This document shows positions 35,232 through 44,172 of a DNA stretch of 64,000 nucleotides, piece by piece. Where the stretch lies: positions 496,001-560,000 of the forward strand of contig CBDFLD010000020.1 in the NCBI GenBank assembly GCA_965249005.1, written 5' to 3'. The notes under the pieces were generated by a model. That model ran no database searches. It was not told where the DNA came from and was given only the letters and a program-made list of their open reading frames with translations. The translations under genes were made by a program, and so were the position numbers. How positions within the stretch are numbered: the stretch's first letter is position 1; every line of letters begins with the position of its first letter. This DNA comes from CBDFLD01 sp965249005. GTDB taxonomy: Bacteria; Acidobacteriota; UBA6911.

Positions 35232-36995
35232 TCACCGCTCACTGGACGTAGGCGCCCCGTGAGGCAGTACCGGCAAGAGAATGCTCGACGGATGCCGGGA
35301 ATCACTGAGGATCGTCACCGTACCGGGCGGTTGGTCGGAGTCGTACTGGTAGCTGGCACCACCCTGACGCGTCTTTACCACTGGATCTGCCAGGGGTGGC
35401 TGGCTGATCTCCACGGCCAGAGTGTGTCCCTGCCGGAAAATGTGCCCCACCACGAAGACCTCGATCTGGAACTGATATGGCTGTCGGGGGCGCAGAGGCT
35501 CCGGGTTTCGATAAGGGTGATACGGCCGGATGAGCTCTCGCCGTCCGGACACGGTCACCCAGTCCGAGCGTTCTTCATCCAGAGCGCGAAAGGAAGCCCT
35601 CAGCAGCCCCCGCTGCAGGTATACGCGGTTTCCGTTTCGATCGACATCGAGGAGCAGGACGAAGAAATCCGTGTCCAGAGTCGTCGAGCTCGCCCAGAGA
35701 GTCAGCGTGATCGGTCCCGCAACCGCCACCGTTGTGTCCACCGGAAGGGAAAAGGAAACCCTTTCGATCTCGTTGTCTGAAACCCCGACCTTCACGTCGT
35801 AGCTGTAGCGAGCCTCATCACGCGCCGTGGGCGCTTCGGTGGACAACTCGGCGCCCCGGCGCAGGAAGTATCGGGTCCACTGGGTCTCCGGGAGAGGGAA
35901 ATCTCCGGAGACGAGCGGGGGGCGTGCCTTGAACCGTCTCCCGTCCCGGGTGGTGTCGAAGTGGACTCGCACCCTACGATCCGGATCCACGATGTCCCCC
36001 TGGCACCCTTGGCCGTCTCTTAGAATCCAGCAATCGAGCCAGGCCTGCCGATCGGTCCTCGCGATTGCCGGCGCGCCATGGGACCCGTTTGTCAGCACGA
36101 GGCGTTTCGGGACATCGTCGGCGATCTTTTCCCAGAGGATCACTCCGCGTGGGCCGGTCTGTTCATCCTGATAAGCGTGCGCGATGTGAATGGGTGCGCG
36201 AATGCCGTCGGCGTAGGTGACGAGAGAATGTTGGCGCCAGACGGAATTGTCGTGAGGTTGCTGCAGAGCCTTCCAGAGCATCTCCTGCAGCAAATCGCGA
36301 GGAAATCTGGAAGCCTGGTGGACGGACACCAGCTCATCGTGGGGCGATCGAAACTCGATGGCGGCCTCGTCCGAGCGAAAAACGCCCGCTTCATGAAGTG
36401 TACTGTTCAGCCAGGATATGGGAAATCCTGAGTTCCGAATGCCGCCAGGGTAAAGAATCCCCCGATAGCCGTCATCCACCAGACCCGAAACGGTGACAGC
36501 TTTGAGCGACGGTGGATTGGTGCTGGCAATCTGGAACCCGTTGAGACCGCTCCAGGAGTGACCCACCACCCCCACCTTCCCGTTGGACCAGGTTTGCTTC
36601 ACGATCCAGTTCTCGATGACTTCATAGCCGTCGCGTGCAATACGCCGGTCAAAAAGGGCAAAAGTGCCCGAGGACGCGCCGGCACCCCGCTGTGAAACAC
36701 TCACCATCACATACCGGCTTCCGAAGAGCTTTGGATCCAGGGGCTGGACCGAGGGTGGGTACCCGCTCATCGTCAGGATTGCCGGCCACTTCTTCCCGGG
36801 AGGTCCCAGTTCCGCACCTTCCGGGAAGGCGATAGCCAGCGCTATCTTCGCGCCGTCGGACATCGTGGCGTAAGCGAATCGGGGGCCGGAGGCCACGGAC
36901 GTCGTGGCGAAAAACGCCAGCCAGATCGAGGTCAGAATCAGGAGCCTCGAGGGATGTTTCAACCTGATCGATGTTCTGATTGATCTAATGAGCAA
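35232..36995 (-). CDS. CocE/NonD family hydrolase (second, exported)
   Basis: This is another S15/CocE-type acyl hydrolase with the nucleophile elbow GHSWSG, early MSDGAKIALAIAFPEG, the Asp region ILWEKIADDVPKRLVLTNGS and a C-terminal jelly roll (TDFFVLLLDVDRNGNR, HIFRQGHTLAVEISQPPLAD). The start is TTG 36995, chosen because AAGGAGG lies 6 bases upstream and the product begins MLIRSIRTSIRLKHPSRLLI, a signal peptide. Its C-terminal end converges on the enolase-superfamily gene. Confidence 0.85.
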   Translation of the reverse strand: MLIRSIRTSIRLKHPSRLLILTSIWLAFFATTSVASGPRFAYATMSDGAKIALAIAFPEGAELGPPGKKWPAILTMSGYPPSVQPLDPKLFGSRYVMVSVSQRGAGASSGTFALFDRRIARDGYEVIENWIVKQTWSNGKVGVVGHSWSGLNGFQIASTNPPSLKAVTVSGLVDDGYRGILYPGGIRNSGFPISWLNSTLHEAGVFRSDEAAIEFRSPHDELVSVHQASRFPRDLLQEMLWKALQQPHDNSVWRQHSLVTYADGIRAPIHIAHAYQDEQTGPRGVILWEKIADDVPKRLVLTNGSHGAPAIARTDRQAWLDCWILRDGQGCQGDIVDPDRRVRVHFDTTRDGRRFKARPPLVSGDFPLPETQWTRYFLRRGAELSTEAPTARDEARYSYDVKVGVSDNEIERVSFSLPVDTTVAVAGPITLTLWASSTTLDTDFFVLLLDVDRNGNRVYLQRGLLRASFRALDEERSDWVTVSGRRELIRPYHPYRNPEPLRPRQPYQFQIEVFVVGHIFRQGHTLAVEISQPPLADPVVKTRQGGASYQYDSDQPPGTVTILSDSRHPSSILLPVLPHGAPTSSER

Positions 36996-37056
36996 GGGAT
37001 CCTCCTTCACGAAACTCGGCCGATGGGTCCACCCGCATCCTTCAGCCGATGCCGCA

Positions 37057-37647
37057 TCAAGCCAAAGCTGTCTCGAGCAAGCGACGGACCCGAGCGGAAT
37101 GCTCGATTTGCTTTGCGGCCTCATGGCCGCGAGGGGACATCTTCTTCCACGTCTTTTGCAGAATGTTGATCAGTTTCGGATCGTCGTGCTGACGAGCGAA
37201 TTCAGCCAGGTGATACTGCAGGAAAACCAGGCCCGCCACGTCCTCGAGTAGCTGGCATTCCGGGTCGGACTTCAGTCGTTGCTTGGTCACCAGCGCGGCG
37301 ACTCGGTCGACGACCAAGGGATCGTACCCGACGTCTCGAAGTATTGTCCCCACCGTCTCGGCATGAAACGCGGCCAGGTCACTCCGCCAGCGTCGATAAC
37401 CTTGCCTATCCCTTGGGTAATCGCCGCGCGGGATCTTCCAGCGGCAGATGTGCTGGGCCCTGATGGCCAGGCGAAGCGGCTCGGAGGCATTCGGCTCGAG
37501 GCGTTCGAGCCAATCAGTCATCCGTTGCGAGTAAAGAAGCTCCTTCGGAAAGTCCTCGGCGTTGTCTTGTTCGACATTGGGATCTTGACGGTTTGCCTCA
37601 TCGATGCGCTCGATGGCCGCGCGAAATTGCTCCGACTCTTTACCCAT
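37057..37647 (-). CDS. DUF4202 domain-containing protein
   Basis: The 196-residue protein matches the DUF4202 family: FRAAIERIDEANRQDPN, LLYSQRMTDWLERLEPNASE, RLAIRAQHICRWKIPRGDYP, GYRRWRSDLAAFHAETVGTI and DVAGLVFLQYHLAEFARQHD. The His and Asp residues around AQHICRW and LVFLQYHL resemble a helical metal-binding HD-like arrangement. It has no known function. It lies 61 bases upstream of the CocE gene on the same strand. Confidence 0.9.
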   Translation of the reverse strand: MGKESEQFRAAIERIDEANRQDPNVEQDNAEDFPKELLYSQRMTDWLERLEPNASEPLRLAIRAQHICRWKIPRGDYPRDRQGYRRWRSDLAAFHAETVGTILRDVGYDPLVVDRVAALVTKQRLKSDPECQLLEDVAGLVFLQYHLAEFARQHDDPKLINILQKTWKKMSPRGHEAAKQIEHSARVRRLLETALA

Positions 37648-37848
37648 TTTCAGTAACCTATGGCTGGAGTTTGTTCCCCTCGGACAAGTTTCCCGGATCT
37701 TCCTGTCACGAAAAGAAAGACCCCCTGAATGAGCGCGGACGTGCCAGCAACGCCGTTCCGTTGTGCCATCTGGGCGGCATCGCTACAATGGTGGTCCGGG
37801 ATGTCCGTATTCTATCAGGATTGATCCGTTTTCGAACCGGGGGAATGC

Positions 37849-39509
37849 ATGCGGCGAGCAGACCGACTCCTTGCGATGGTGACGACGGCCGTGTGTTTCT
37901 GTTGCTGGACTGGCGCGGCTCAAACCGTCGAGCCCTACGACCTGTGGATTCGCGGCGGGTGGGTTGTCGACGGGACAGGCAACCCCTGGTTCCGTGGCGA
38001 TGTGGCCGTGCGCGGCGACCGTATCGTGGCGATAGGTCGAGTCCCCAAAGGCCCGGCAAAACGCGAGATTGATGCAAGGGGACTGGTCGTGGCCCCCGGC
38101 TTCATCGATATCCACTCGCACTCGGACTATCTGCTGGTTGCAGATGGCGATGCTCAGAGCAAGGTCCGCCAGGGCGTCACCACCGAAGTTCTTGGTGAGG
38201 GACATTCCGTGGCGCCCTACAAGGGAAAACTAGAGCCGCGTTCCATGCGCGTGGAGGGGGGCAAAAAAGTACAGTGGCGAACCTTGGAGGAATACTTCCG
38301 CATTCTGGAGAGTGCCGGTGCGTCGGTCAATGTCGCCTCCTACGTCGGTCTCAACAACGTGTGGGAGGCGGCAATGGGCAAATCTTTCGAACCGCCGACC
38401 ATCGAGAATCTCGAACAAATGAAGATGCTGGTCGATGAAGCGATGCGTCACGGCGCATTCGGGCTTTCCAGTCAGGTCATGATGCCGCCGGGATCTCTTG
38501 CCACGGTGGAGCATATCGTCGCGCTGTGCGAGGTGGTCGCAGGTTATGGCGGAATTTTTTCGATCCACATTCGCAATGAAGGAACCGGTGTGTTCGATTC
38601 GGTGAAGGAGGCCATCGGGGTTGGCCGGAATGCCGGGATCCGGATGGACATCATTCATCTGAAAATCGCGGACCAGCAATACTGGGGTCGGATGGACGAA
38701 GTGGTCGAGTTGATCGAACAGGCCCGCCGCGAGGGGATCGACGTCCAGGCTAACGTGTACCCGTACACGCGGGGCAACAACAATCTGGTTAGCATCATTC
38801 CCCCGTGGGCGCACGAGGGGGGACACACGAAGCTACTGGCGCGATTGAAGGATCCCCGGCAACGCGAAAAGATGAAGCACGATATCATCCATGGCGTGCC
38901 TGGCTGGTACAACCACTACACGGCGGTGGGCGGAGACTGGGCGAGGATGCTGATAAGCGGCAACAATCGCTTCAAGGGATGGACCATGGACCGTGTCATG
39001 GCGCAGCGTACCGAGGGCAAGAGTAGCCCGGACCTGCTCGAAGAACTGTTTGAGAAGAAGGAGGATCGGTCGGAACCGTCTATTCTCACCACACCGAGCG
39101 GGACATGAACCTGGCGCTGGTTCAGCCCTGGTGCTCCGTCGGCTCGGCGCTCGCCGTGGAAGGTCCGCTGAGATTGGGCCATCCCCACCCGCGCAACTTC
39201 GGGACTTTTCCTCGCCTGCTCGGCGTTTACGTACGGGAGCGGAAGCTGCTGCGCCTCGAGGACGCGGTCAGAAAAGCAACCTCGCTCAACGCTTCAAAAC
39301 TCGGGATTCCCGGCCGTGGGATCCTGCGCACGGGGATGTTCGCGGACATTACCGTGTTCGATGCAGAAAAGGTCATCGACGGCGCGTCGTATGTCGAGCC
39401 ATTCCACTACAATGACGGAATCGAATACGTGATCGTCAACGGTGAGCTGGTACTGGAAGGGAAGCAGCATTCGGGAGCCCGGCCGGGGCGGCCCTTGCGC
39501 CGACAGTGA
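37849..39509 (+). pseudogene. N-acyl-D-amino-acid deacylase (D-aminoacylase family), single-base frameshift
   Basis: A signal peptide (MRRADRLLAMVTTAVCF) is followed by an amidohydrolase: LWIRGGWVVDGTGNPWFRGD, the metal motif DIHSHSDY, SSQVMMPPGSLA and IHIRNEGTGVFDSV. The first frame ends at 39108 in an out-of-family tail. The continuation is open in a frame shifted by one base: SVGTVYSHHTERDMNLALVQ, then PLRLGHPHPRNFGTFPRLLG and GIPGRGILRTGMFADITVFD, ending at 39509. The shift lies near 39050-39062 in an A/G-rich run. The family hydrolyses N-acyl-D-amino acids or acts as a dihydroorotase-like hydrolase. The gene is either newly broken or miscalled by one base. Confidence 0.88.
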
Positions 39510-39546
39510 TTCCAGCAAAACCATGAAACACGGGAGACGGCCCCCT

Positions 39547-40926
39547 ATGTCAGTGCTGAACCGCAGGTCATTTTTTACAATCGCTACTACACTTGTGACG
39601 AGTGCGTGTGCCGGAAGGAACAAGGACCATCTTTGGGATCACCTTCGGGCGCCCCGCGGGGGCGGCGGGTATGGTTCACTCTACCCCACACGGTCGGCAA
39701 ATACGGACGAGCTGCTGTTGGCGCTTCCCGAGGGCTTCCAATACACCGTCATCGGCAAGGAAGGCACGCGGATGGCCGACGGCAATGTCACGCCACGAGC
39801 CCACGACGCCATGGCCGCTTTTTCGGACGGCGGCGCGATCCGGCTGGTGCGCAATCATGAGATCAACAACGGCAAGGGGAGGGCCGGCGTCGCGATAGGC
39901 GGCGACGCACCGGCGTACGATCATTCCGCGGGCGGAGGTACCACCACCCTGATCGTGGATCCGTCGAGCGGAGAAATCGTCCGGGACTTCGTGAGCCTCA
40001 GCGGATCGTTGCACAACTGCGCGGGTGGACCGACACCGTGGGGCACATGGATCACTTGCGAGGAGACCGTGTTTGGCACCCGCGCCATCATAGACAAGGA
40101 ACGGGGAATTCACCGGGGCGAGTTCGAAAAAGAACATGGCTATTGTTTTGAAGTTCCTGCTCTGGCGGATGGTCCGGTGGAGCCGGTGCCGTTGAAAGAA
40201 ATGGGGCGATTCGTCCACGAGGCCGTTGCCGTCGATCCTGCCACGGGAATCGTATACGAAACCGAGGACAGGAATCCGTGCGGTTTCTATCGGTATGTTC
40301 CGGAGCAACCCGGGAAGTTGGCGGCGGGCGGCCGTCTTGAGATGCTCGCGGTAATGAATCAGCCCCGGTACGATACTCGAACCGGGCAAAGCGTTGGCAT
40401 TTCCCTGCCGGCGGTCTGGGTAGACATCGCCGATCCCGATCCGGCGGCAGCAGGGATCGATTCGCTTGCCGTATATCGCCAGGGTGCCGAAAAGGGGGGC
40501 GCGGCTTTTTCGAGACTGGAGGGATGCTGGTACGGCAAGGGCAGCATCTTCTTCATTGCAACGAGCGGCGGAAACGAAAAAATCGGTCAAATCTGGGAGT
40601 ATCGACCTGCTCCGGATGGCGATGGCGTGGTGAAGCTGGTCTTCGAATCCCCGACTCCCGATCTGCTCGAAGGACCGGACAATCTTTGTGTGAGTCCGCG
40701 CGGAGGGTTGGTCCTATGCGAAGATGGCCCGAAGGAGCAGTACCTGCGAGGCCTGACGCCGGAAGGCCGCATCTTCGATCTAGCACAGGACATTACCGGA
40801 GCGGAGATACACGGCGAATTCGCAGGCGCGACCTTCAGCCCTGACGGGCGGATTCTATTCGTGAATATTCAGCGGCCCGGCATGACTTTGGCTATCCGGG
40901 GACCGTGGCACGAAGGCGCCCTTTGA
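39547..40926 (+). CDS. PhoX (DUF839) family protein, Tat/lipoprotein exported
   Basis: The protein starts MSVLNRRSFFTIATTLVTSA followed by Cys, combining a twin-arginine motif with a lipobox-like TSAC. The body has GGTTTLIVDPSSGEIVRDFV, CAGGPTPWGTWITCEETVFG, VYETEDRNPCGFYRYVP, the metal site FSRLEGCWYGKGSIFFIATS and GPDNLCVSPRGGLVLCEDGP. These identify the PhoX/DUF839 beta-propeller family (calcium- and iron-dependent alkaline phosphatases and relatives). Many short DUF839 proteins are not proven phosphatases. It follows the D-aminoacylase by 37 bases. Confidence 0.9.
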   Translation: MSVLNRRSFFTIATTLVTSACAGRNKDHLWDHLRAPRGGGGYGSLYPTRSANTDELLLALPEGFQYTVIGKEGTRMADGNVTPRAHDAMAAFSDGGAIRLVRNHEINNGKGRAGVAIGGDAPAYDHSAGGGTTTLIVDPSSGEIVRDFVSLSGSLHNCAGGPTPWGTWITCEETVFGTRAIIDKERGIHRGEFEKEHGYCFEVPALADGPVEPVPLKEMGRFVHEAVAVDPATGIVYETEDRNPCGFYRYVPEQPGKLAAGGRLEMLAVMNQPRYDTRTGQSVGISLPAVWVDIADPDPAAAGIDSLAVYRQGAEKGGAAFSRLEGCWYGKGSIFFIATSGGNEKIGQIWEYRPAPDGDGVVKLVFESPTPDLLEGPDNLCVSPRGGLVLCEDGPKEQYLRGLTPEGRIFDLAQDITGAEIHGEFAGATFSPDGRILFVNIQRPGMTLAIRGPWHEGAL

Positions 40927-41005
40927 GGGAATCGAGTTTGGGTTTCCTGGGATGACGTCCTGGATCTACCGCGGTGGAACAGCCCAACTACCCGTAGGAG
41001 GATCC

Positions 41006-42118
41006 ATGAAGAAACCCAGCAGCCTTTGCCTCAGGAATGTGGCCATCCTGCTGATTGCTGCCTGTGTGGCCACGGCTGCTGCAAGCGCGGCGGATCGCGC
41101 CGTGGTCGAACGCATCGATCAGATCATGGCCGGCCGATATACGCCGGAAGGTCCGGGGGCGGCCGTGATTGTCGCTCGCAACGGCAAGGTGATGTTTCGC
41201 CGTGCATACGGCCTCGCCAGTGTTGAGCTTCAGGTGCCGGTCCGACCGGAAATGGTGTTCGGACTGGGATCGGTGACCAAGCTGTTCACGGCGGTCGCCG
41301 CCATGATCCTGGTCGAGGAAGGTGCTCTGCGTCTCGACGACAAAGTGGTGGACTATTTGCCCAAGCTGGTCAAGACGGAAGGTGTCACGATTGCACATCT
41401 GTTGTCGCACACGTCCGGCATGACGGGGCCGATCGCCGAGATCCGCGGTTACGGGGCGGAAAACCTCTATCGCGAGATCACGCCCGAGGACCTGGTTGCT
41501 ACGTACGCGGATTTTCCGTTGCGATTTCAGCCGGGTGAGCGCTTTCGATACAGCAACGAGGGAGTTGCGACGCTCGCCCTCATCGTCGAACGCGCCGCCA
41601 AACAGTCCTGGGAAACATTCCTGCAAGAGCGGATTTTCAAACCGGCCGGAATGCAATCAACCTACTATGGCGGCCATCTCCGAATCATCCCGATGGCGGT
41701 CACCGGTTATACCAAGCACGATACCGGCTGGAAGCAGGCCCGACAATCGAGCTTCACCCGGGGATTCGGAATGGGCGGATTGTTTTCCAGTGTCGATGAT
41801 CTGCTTGCCCTTGCCAACGCTTTACTCGCCGGAGTGCTGGTCAAACCCGAGACGCTCGAAGCAATGTTCACCCCGTATCCGCTCAACGGCGGCGGTCACA
41901 GCCGCCACGGTTTCGGGTTCGTTGTCGCCGATCGGAAGGGGCACAAGTTCGTCGGGCACGGCGGCGGCCATAGCGGCATCAGTACGTTCGTCGCCATGCT
42001 GCCGGACGATGGGTTTTTCATCGCCCTATTGACGAATCGTAGTCCCCAGAGGCACCGGGCCAGAGACGAAGCGGAAAAGATCATCACAGTCCTGCTGGGG
42101 TCACAGCCTGAGAATTGA
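41006..42118 (+). CDS. Secreted serine hydrolase (beta-lactamase/esterase family)
   Basis: The 370-residue exported protein has a TAGGAGG ribosome-binding site upstream of ATG 41006 and a signal peptide (LCLRNVAILLIAACVATAA). SxxK is in GLGSVTKLFTAV, YxN in FRYSNEGVATLALIVE and the HxG box in VGHGGGHSGISTFVAMLP. It belongs to the class C beta-lactamase-like esterases. It lies close behind PhoX and may be co-transcribed. It is distinct from the serine hydrolase at 32531-33808. Confidence 0.9.
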   Translation: MKKPSSLCLRNVAILLIAACVATAAASAADRAVVERIDQIMAGRYTPEGPGAAVIVARNGKVMFRRAYGLASVELQVPVRPEMVFGLGSVTKLFTAVAAMILVEEGALRLDDKVVDYLPKLVKTEGVTIAHLLSHTSGMTGPIAEIRGYGAENLYREITPEDLVATYADFPLRFQPGERFRYSNEGVATLALIVERAAKQSWETFLQERIFKPAGMQSTYYGGHLRIIPMAVTGYTKHDTGWKQARQSSFTRGFGMGGLFSSVDDLLALANALLAGVLVKPETLEAMFTPYPLNGGGHSRHGFGFVVADRKGHKFVGHGGGHSGISTFVAMLPDDGFFIALLTNRSPQRHRARDEAEKIITVLLGSQPEN

Positions 42119-42129
42119 CTCTTGCGGCG

Positions 42130-43520
42130 TCATGTTCGGGATGCCTCGTCGTTTCTCCATATCGCAAACCCGGTATAACCCCAGATCACGGAAAAGACTG
42201 GAACCACGAAGGGCAACCAGGTGTAGGCAAAATAGCGCGCGGTGGGGACTCCAAGCATCTGGCTGGTGAATGCCGCCGAACCACACCAGGGAATCAGCGG
42301 CGCCGCGATGGTGCCTGCGTCTTCGAGGGTTCGCGTAAGCACGGTGCCGTCGATCTGGCGCCGACGAAACACCGGTACGAATACCTGGCCGGGCAGGATC
42401 AGGGCGAGCATCTGATTTCCGGTCAAAAGGAGCGTCACGTAGCTCGCCAGCAGAACGGCCACGATCAAGCCGCCAGTGCTGGAAACGTTCTCTTGCAGTT
42501 TTTCTCCAAGGGTTTCCAGCAGACCCGATACCTCCATCATGCCGGCCAGCGCCCCGGTGATCACGACCAGGATCACCAGGTCGGCCACCGAGGTCATTCC
42601 ACCTCGAGTGAATACCGTATCGACCGGTGCCACACCGGTCTGAGAGCGAAAGCCCGTTGTGGCCGCGATCAGGGTTTCGACCATGGTTGCGTGCTGGAAG
42701 ATGACGGCCCATAGCGCCCCCACGATCGTGCTCACAAAGAGCAGCAACAAGGCAGGCACTCTTCTCAAGGCAAGGCCGAGCATGATGGCAATCGGCGCGA
42801 GATGGATGGGGTGAATACTCCATCCCTTGCGCAAGCCTGCATCGAACTCAAAGCTTTGCGACAACGATTCCGAAGGGGAAAAAAGAATCCGGCTGCAGTG
42901 TAGAGCGCCAAAACAACCATCGCCGCGGGAGCCGTCGTGTAGAGCATCGATCGAATGTGTCGAAAGAGATCGACGCGACCAACGGCAGCGGCAACGTTGG
43001 TGCTGTCTGACAGGGGAGACATCTTGTCTCCAAAAAAAGCACCACTCAGGATGGCACCCACCGTGATCGGCGCCGGTACGCCGAGTCCGGACTGAATACC
43101 GATCAGGGCCACGCCGGCGCTAGCGATGGTGCCGAAAGATGTCCCCGTCGCCAGCGACATGATCAAGCAGACAAGAAACGCCGTGGGCAGAAAAAAGTCC
43201 GGACGTACCAGCTGCAGCCCGTAGTAAACCAGGGTCGGAATGGGGCCGGCCAGGATCCAGAGACCGACCAGCGCTCCGATCAGGAGAAAGATCAATCCTG
43301 CAATTGCGATTCTGGCTATACCTTCGAGCAATCCATTCTGCAGATCCTGCCACGAATGGCCGAGGAAGAAGCCTAGCGCCCCCACGATGCCGACAGCAAG
43401 GATCAGTGGAGCAAAGGTCCCCCTCACTCCGCTTTGCAGCGAGATCCCGGTAATGATCACAACCACGACGACCAGAAGGACGAGGATGCATTCTTTCAGA
43501 TGTGGCTTTCGAGCAGGCAT
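42130..43520 (-). pseudogene. NhaC family Na+/H+ antiporter, frameshift at a homopolymer
   Basis: The N-terminal half (from ATG 43520) reads MPARKPHLKECILVLLVVVV and contains SLATGTSFGTIASAGVALIG and GDKMSPLSDSTNVAAAVG, the hallmarks of NhaC. It then leaves frame after AAGFFF. The C-terminal half resumes one base away with PSESLSQSFEFDAGLRKGWS and reaches ALILPGQVFVPVFRRRQI and IPWCGSAAFTSQMLG, also typical. The junction is a run of six A next to four G on the plus strand (42875-42884). The complete protein would be about 463 residues with ten or more membrane segments. A homopolymer miscall or a true indel are both possible. Confidence 0.88.
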
Positions 43521-43534
43521 ATATCTCACATTCT

Positions 43535-43550
43535 AAAAGTAGGGACGTCC
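43535..43550. repeat. GGGACGTCCC palindromic repeat, second copy
   Basis: AAAAGTAGGGACGTCCC repeats the motif at 8694-8714 almost exactly on its left side. It lies at the boundary between the NhaC gene and the truncated reductive dehalogenase. Confidence 0.45.
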
Positions 43551-43599
43551 CCCACGTTTACCTGTTTTTCTCGACTGCGTACCAAGAAAAAATCCGATA

Positions 43600-44061
43600 A
43601 ACGTTATTACCAAAGACTTCGGACCTCGGGTCCGCATTTCAAAAGTCTATACCGACCTCCCGCTAGCCCTGGACCAACCTATCAATTTTGGCGTGAAAAA
43701 TTTCTGCAAGATCTGTGATAGATGTGCCACGGCTTGTCCCGTCAAAGCGATCGCCTTTGGAGAGCCCAAAGGCGACTATTACAATCAATCCAATCTTCAA
43801 GGTGTGACCAAATGGAACGTAGATGCCGAGAAATGCTTTGATTATTGGGTCCGTCAGAACACTGACTGCTGCATTTGCCTGCGCGCCTGCCCCTACAACA
43901 AGGATTTTTCCAAATGGACCAATCGGGTGGGTTTGTTTCTAGCTGGCACCCGACTTCGCAAATGGATGCTGAAACTGCATGACCGCATGGGCTACGGAAA
44001 GCTGGTAAAACCCGATGGTTGGTGGACCAAGGTCAACCAGGGATTGATCAAGATCAAGTAG
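43600..44061 (+). pseudogene. Reductive dehalogenase (RdhA-like) C-terminal fragment
   Basis: The readable frame begins near 43600 with NVITKDFGPRVRISKVYTDL, then PLALDQPINFGVKNF, and enters two ferredoxin-type motifs, CKICDRCATACP and CCICLRACPYNK. It ends WTNRVGLFLAGTRLRKW...LIKIK. The order 'GPRVR...FTDLPL...P..FGV..FC..C..C...CP' is specific for corrinoid/FeS reductive dehalogenases. The Tat signal and most of the cobalamin domain are absent, with in-frame stops just upstream (43534-43542). What remains holds only the cluster-binding end and cannot be functional. Confidence 0.85.
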
Positions 44062-44172
44062 CTCGAGAAACTCCTCTGGTTCGTTTGGCTTGAAGCCCCA
44101 GGGAACCAACCGCGCTTTTGAAGAGATTTCCCTCGCCGATCCGGACGCTCCTCCGTTTCTGAAGTCTCATAC

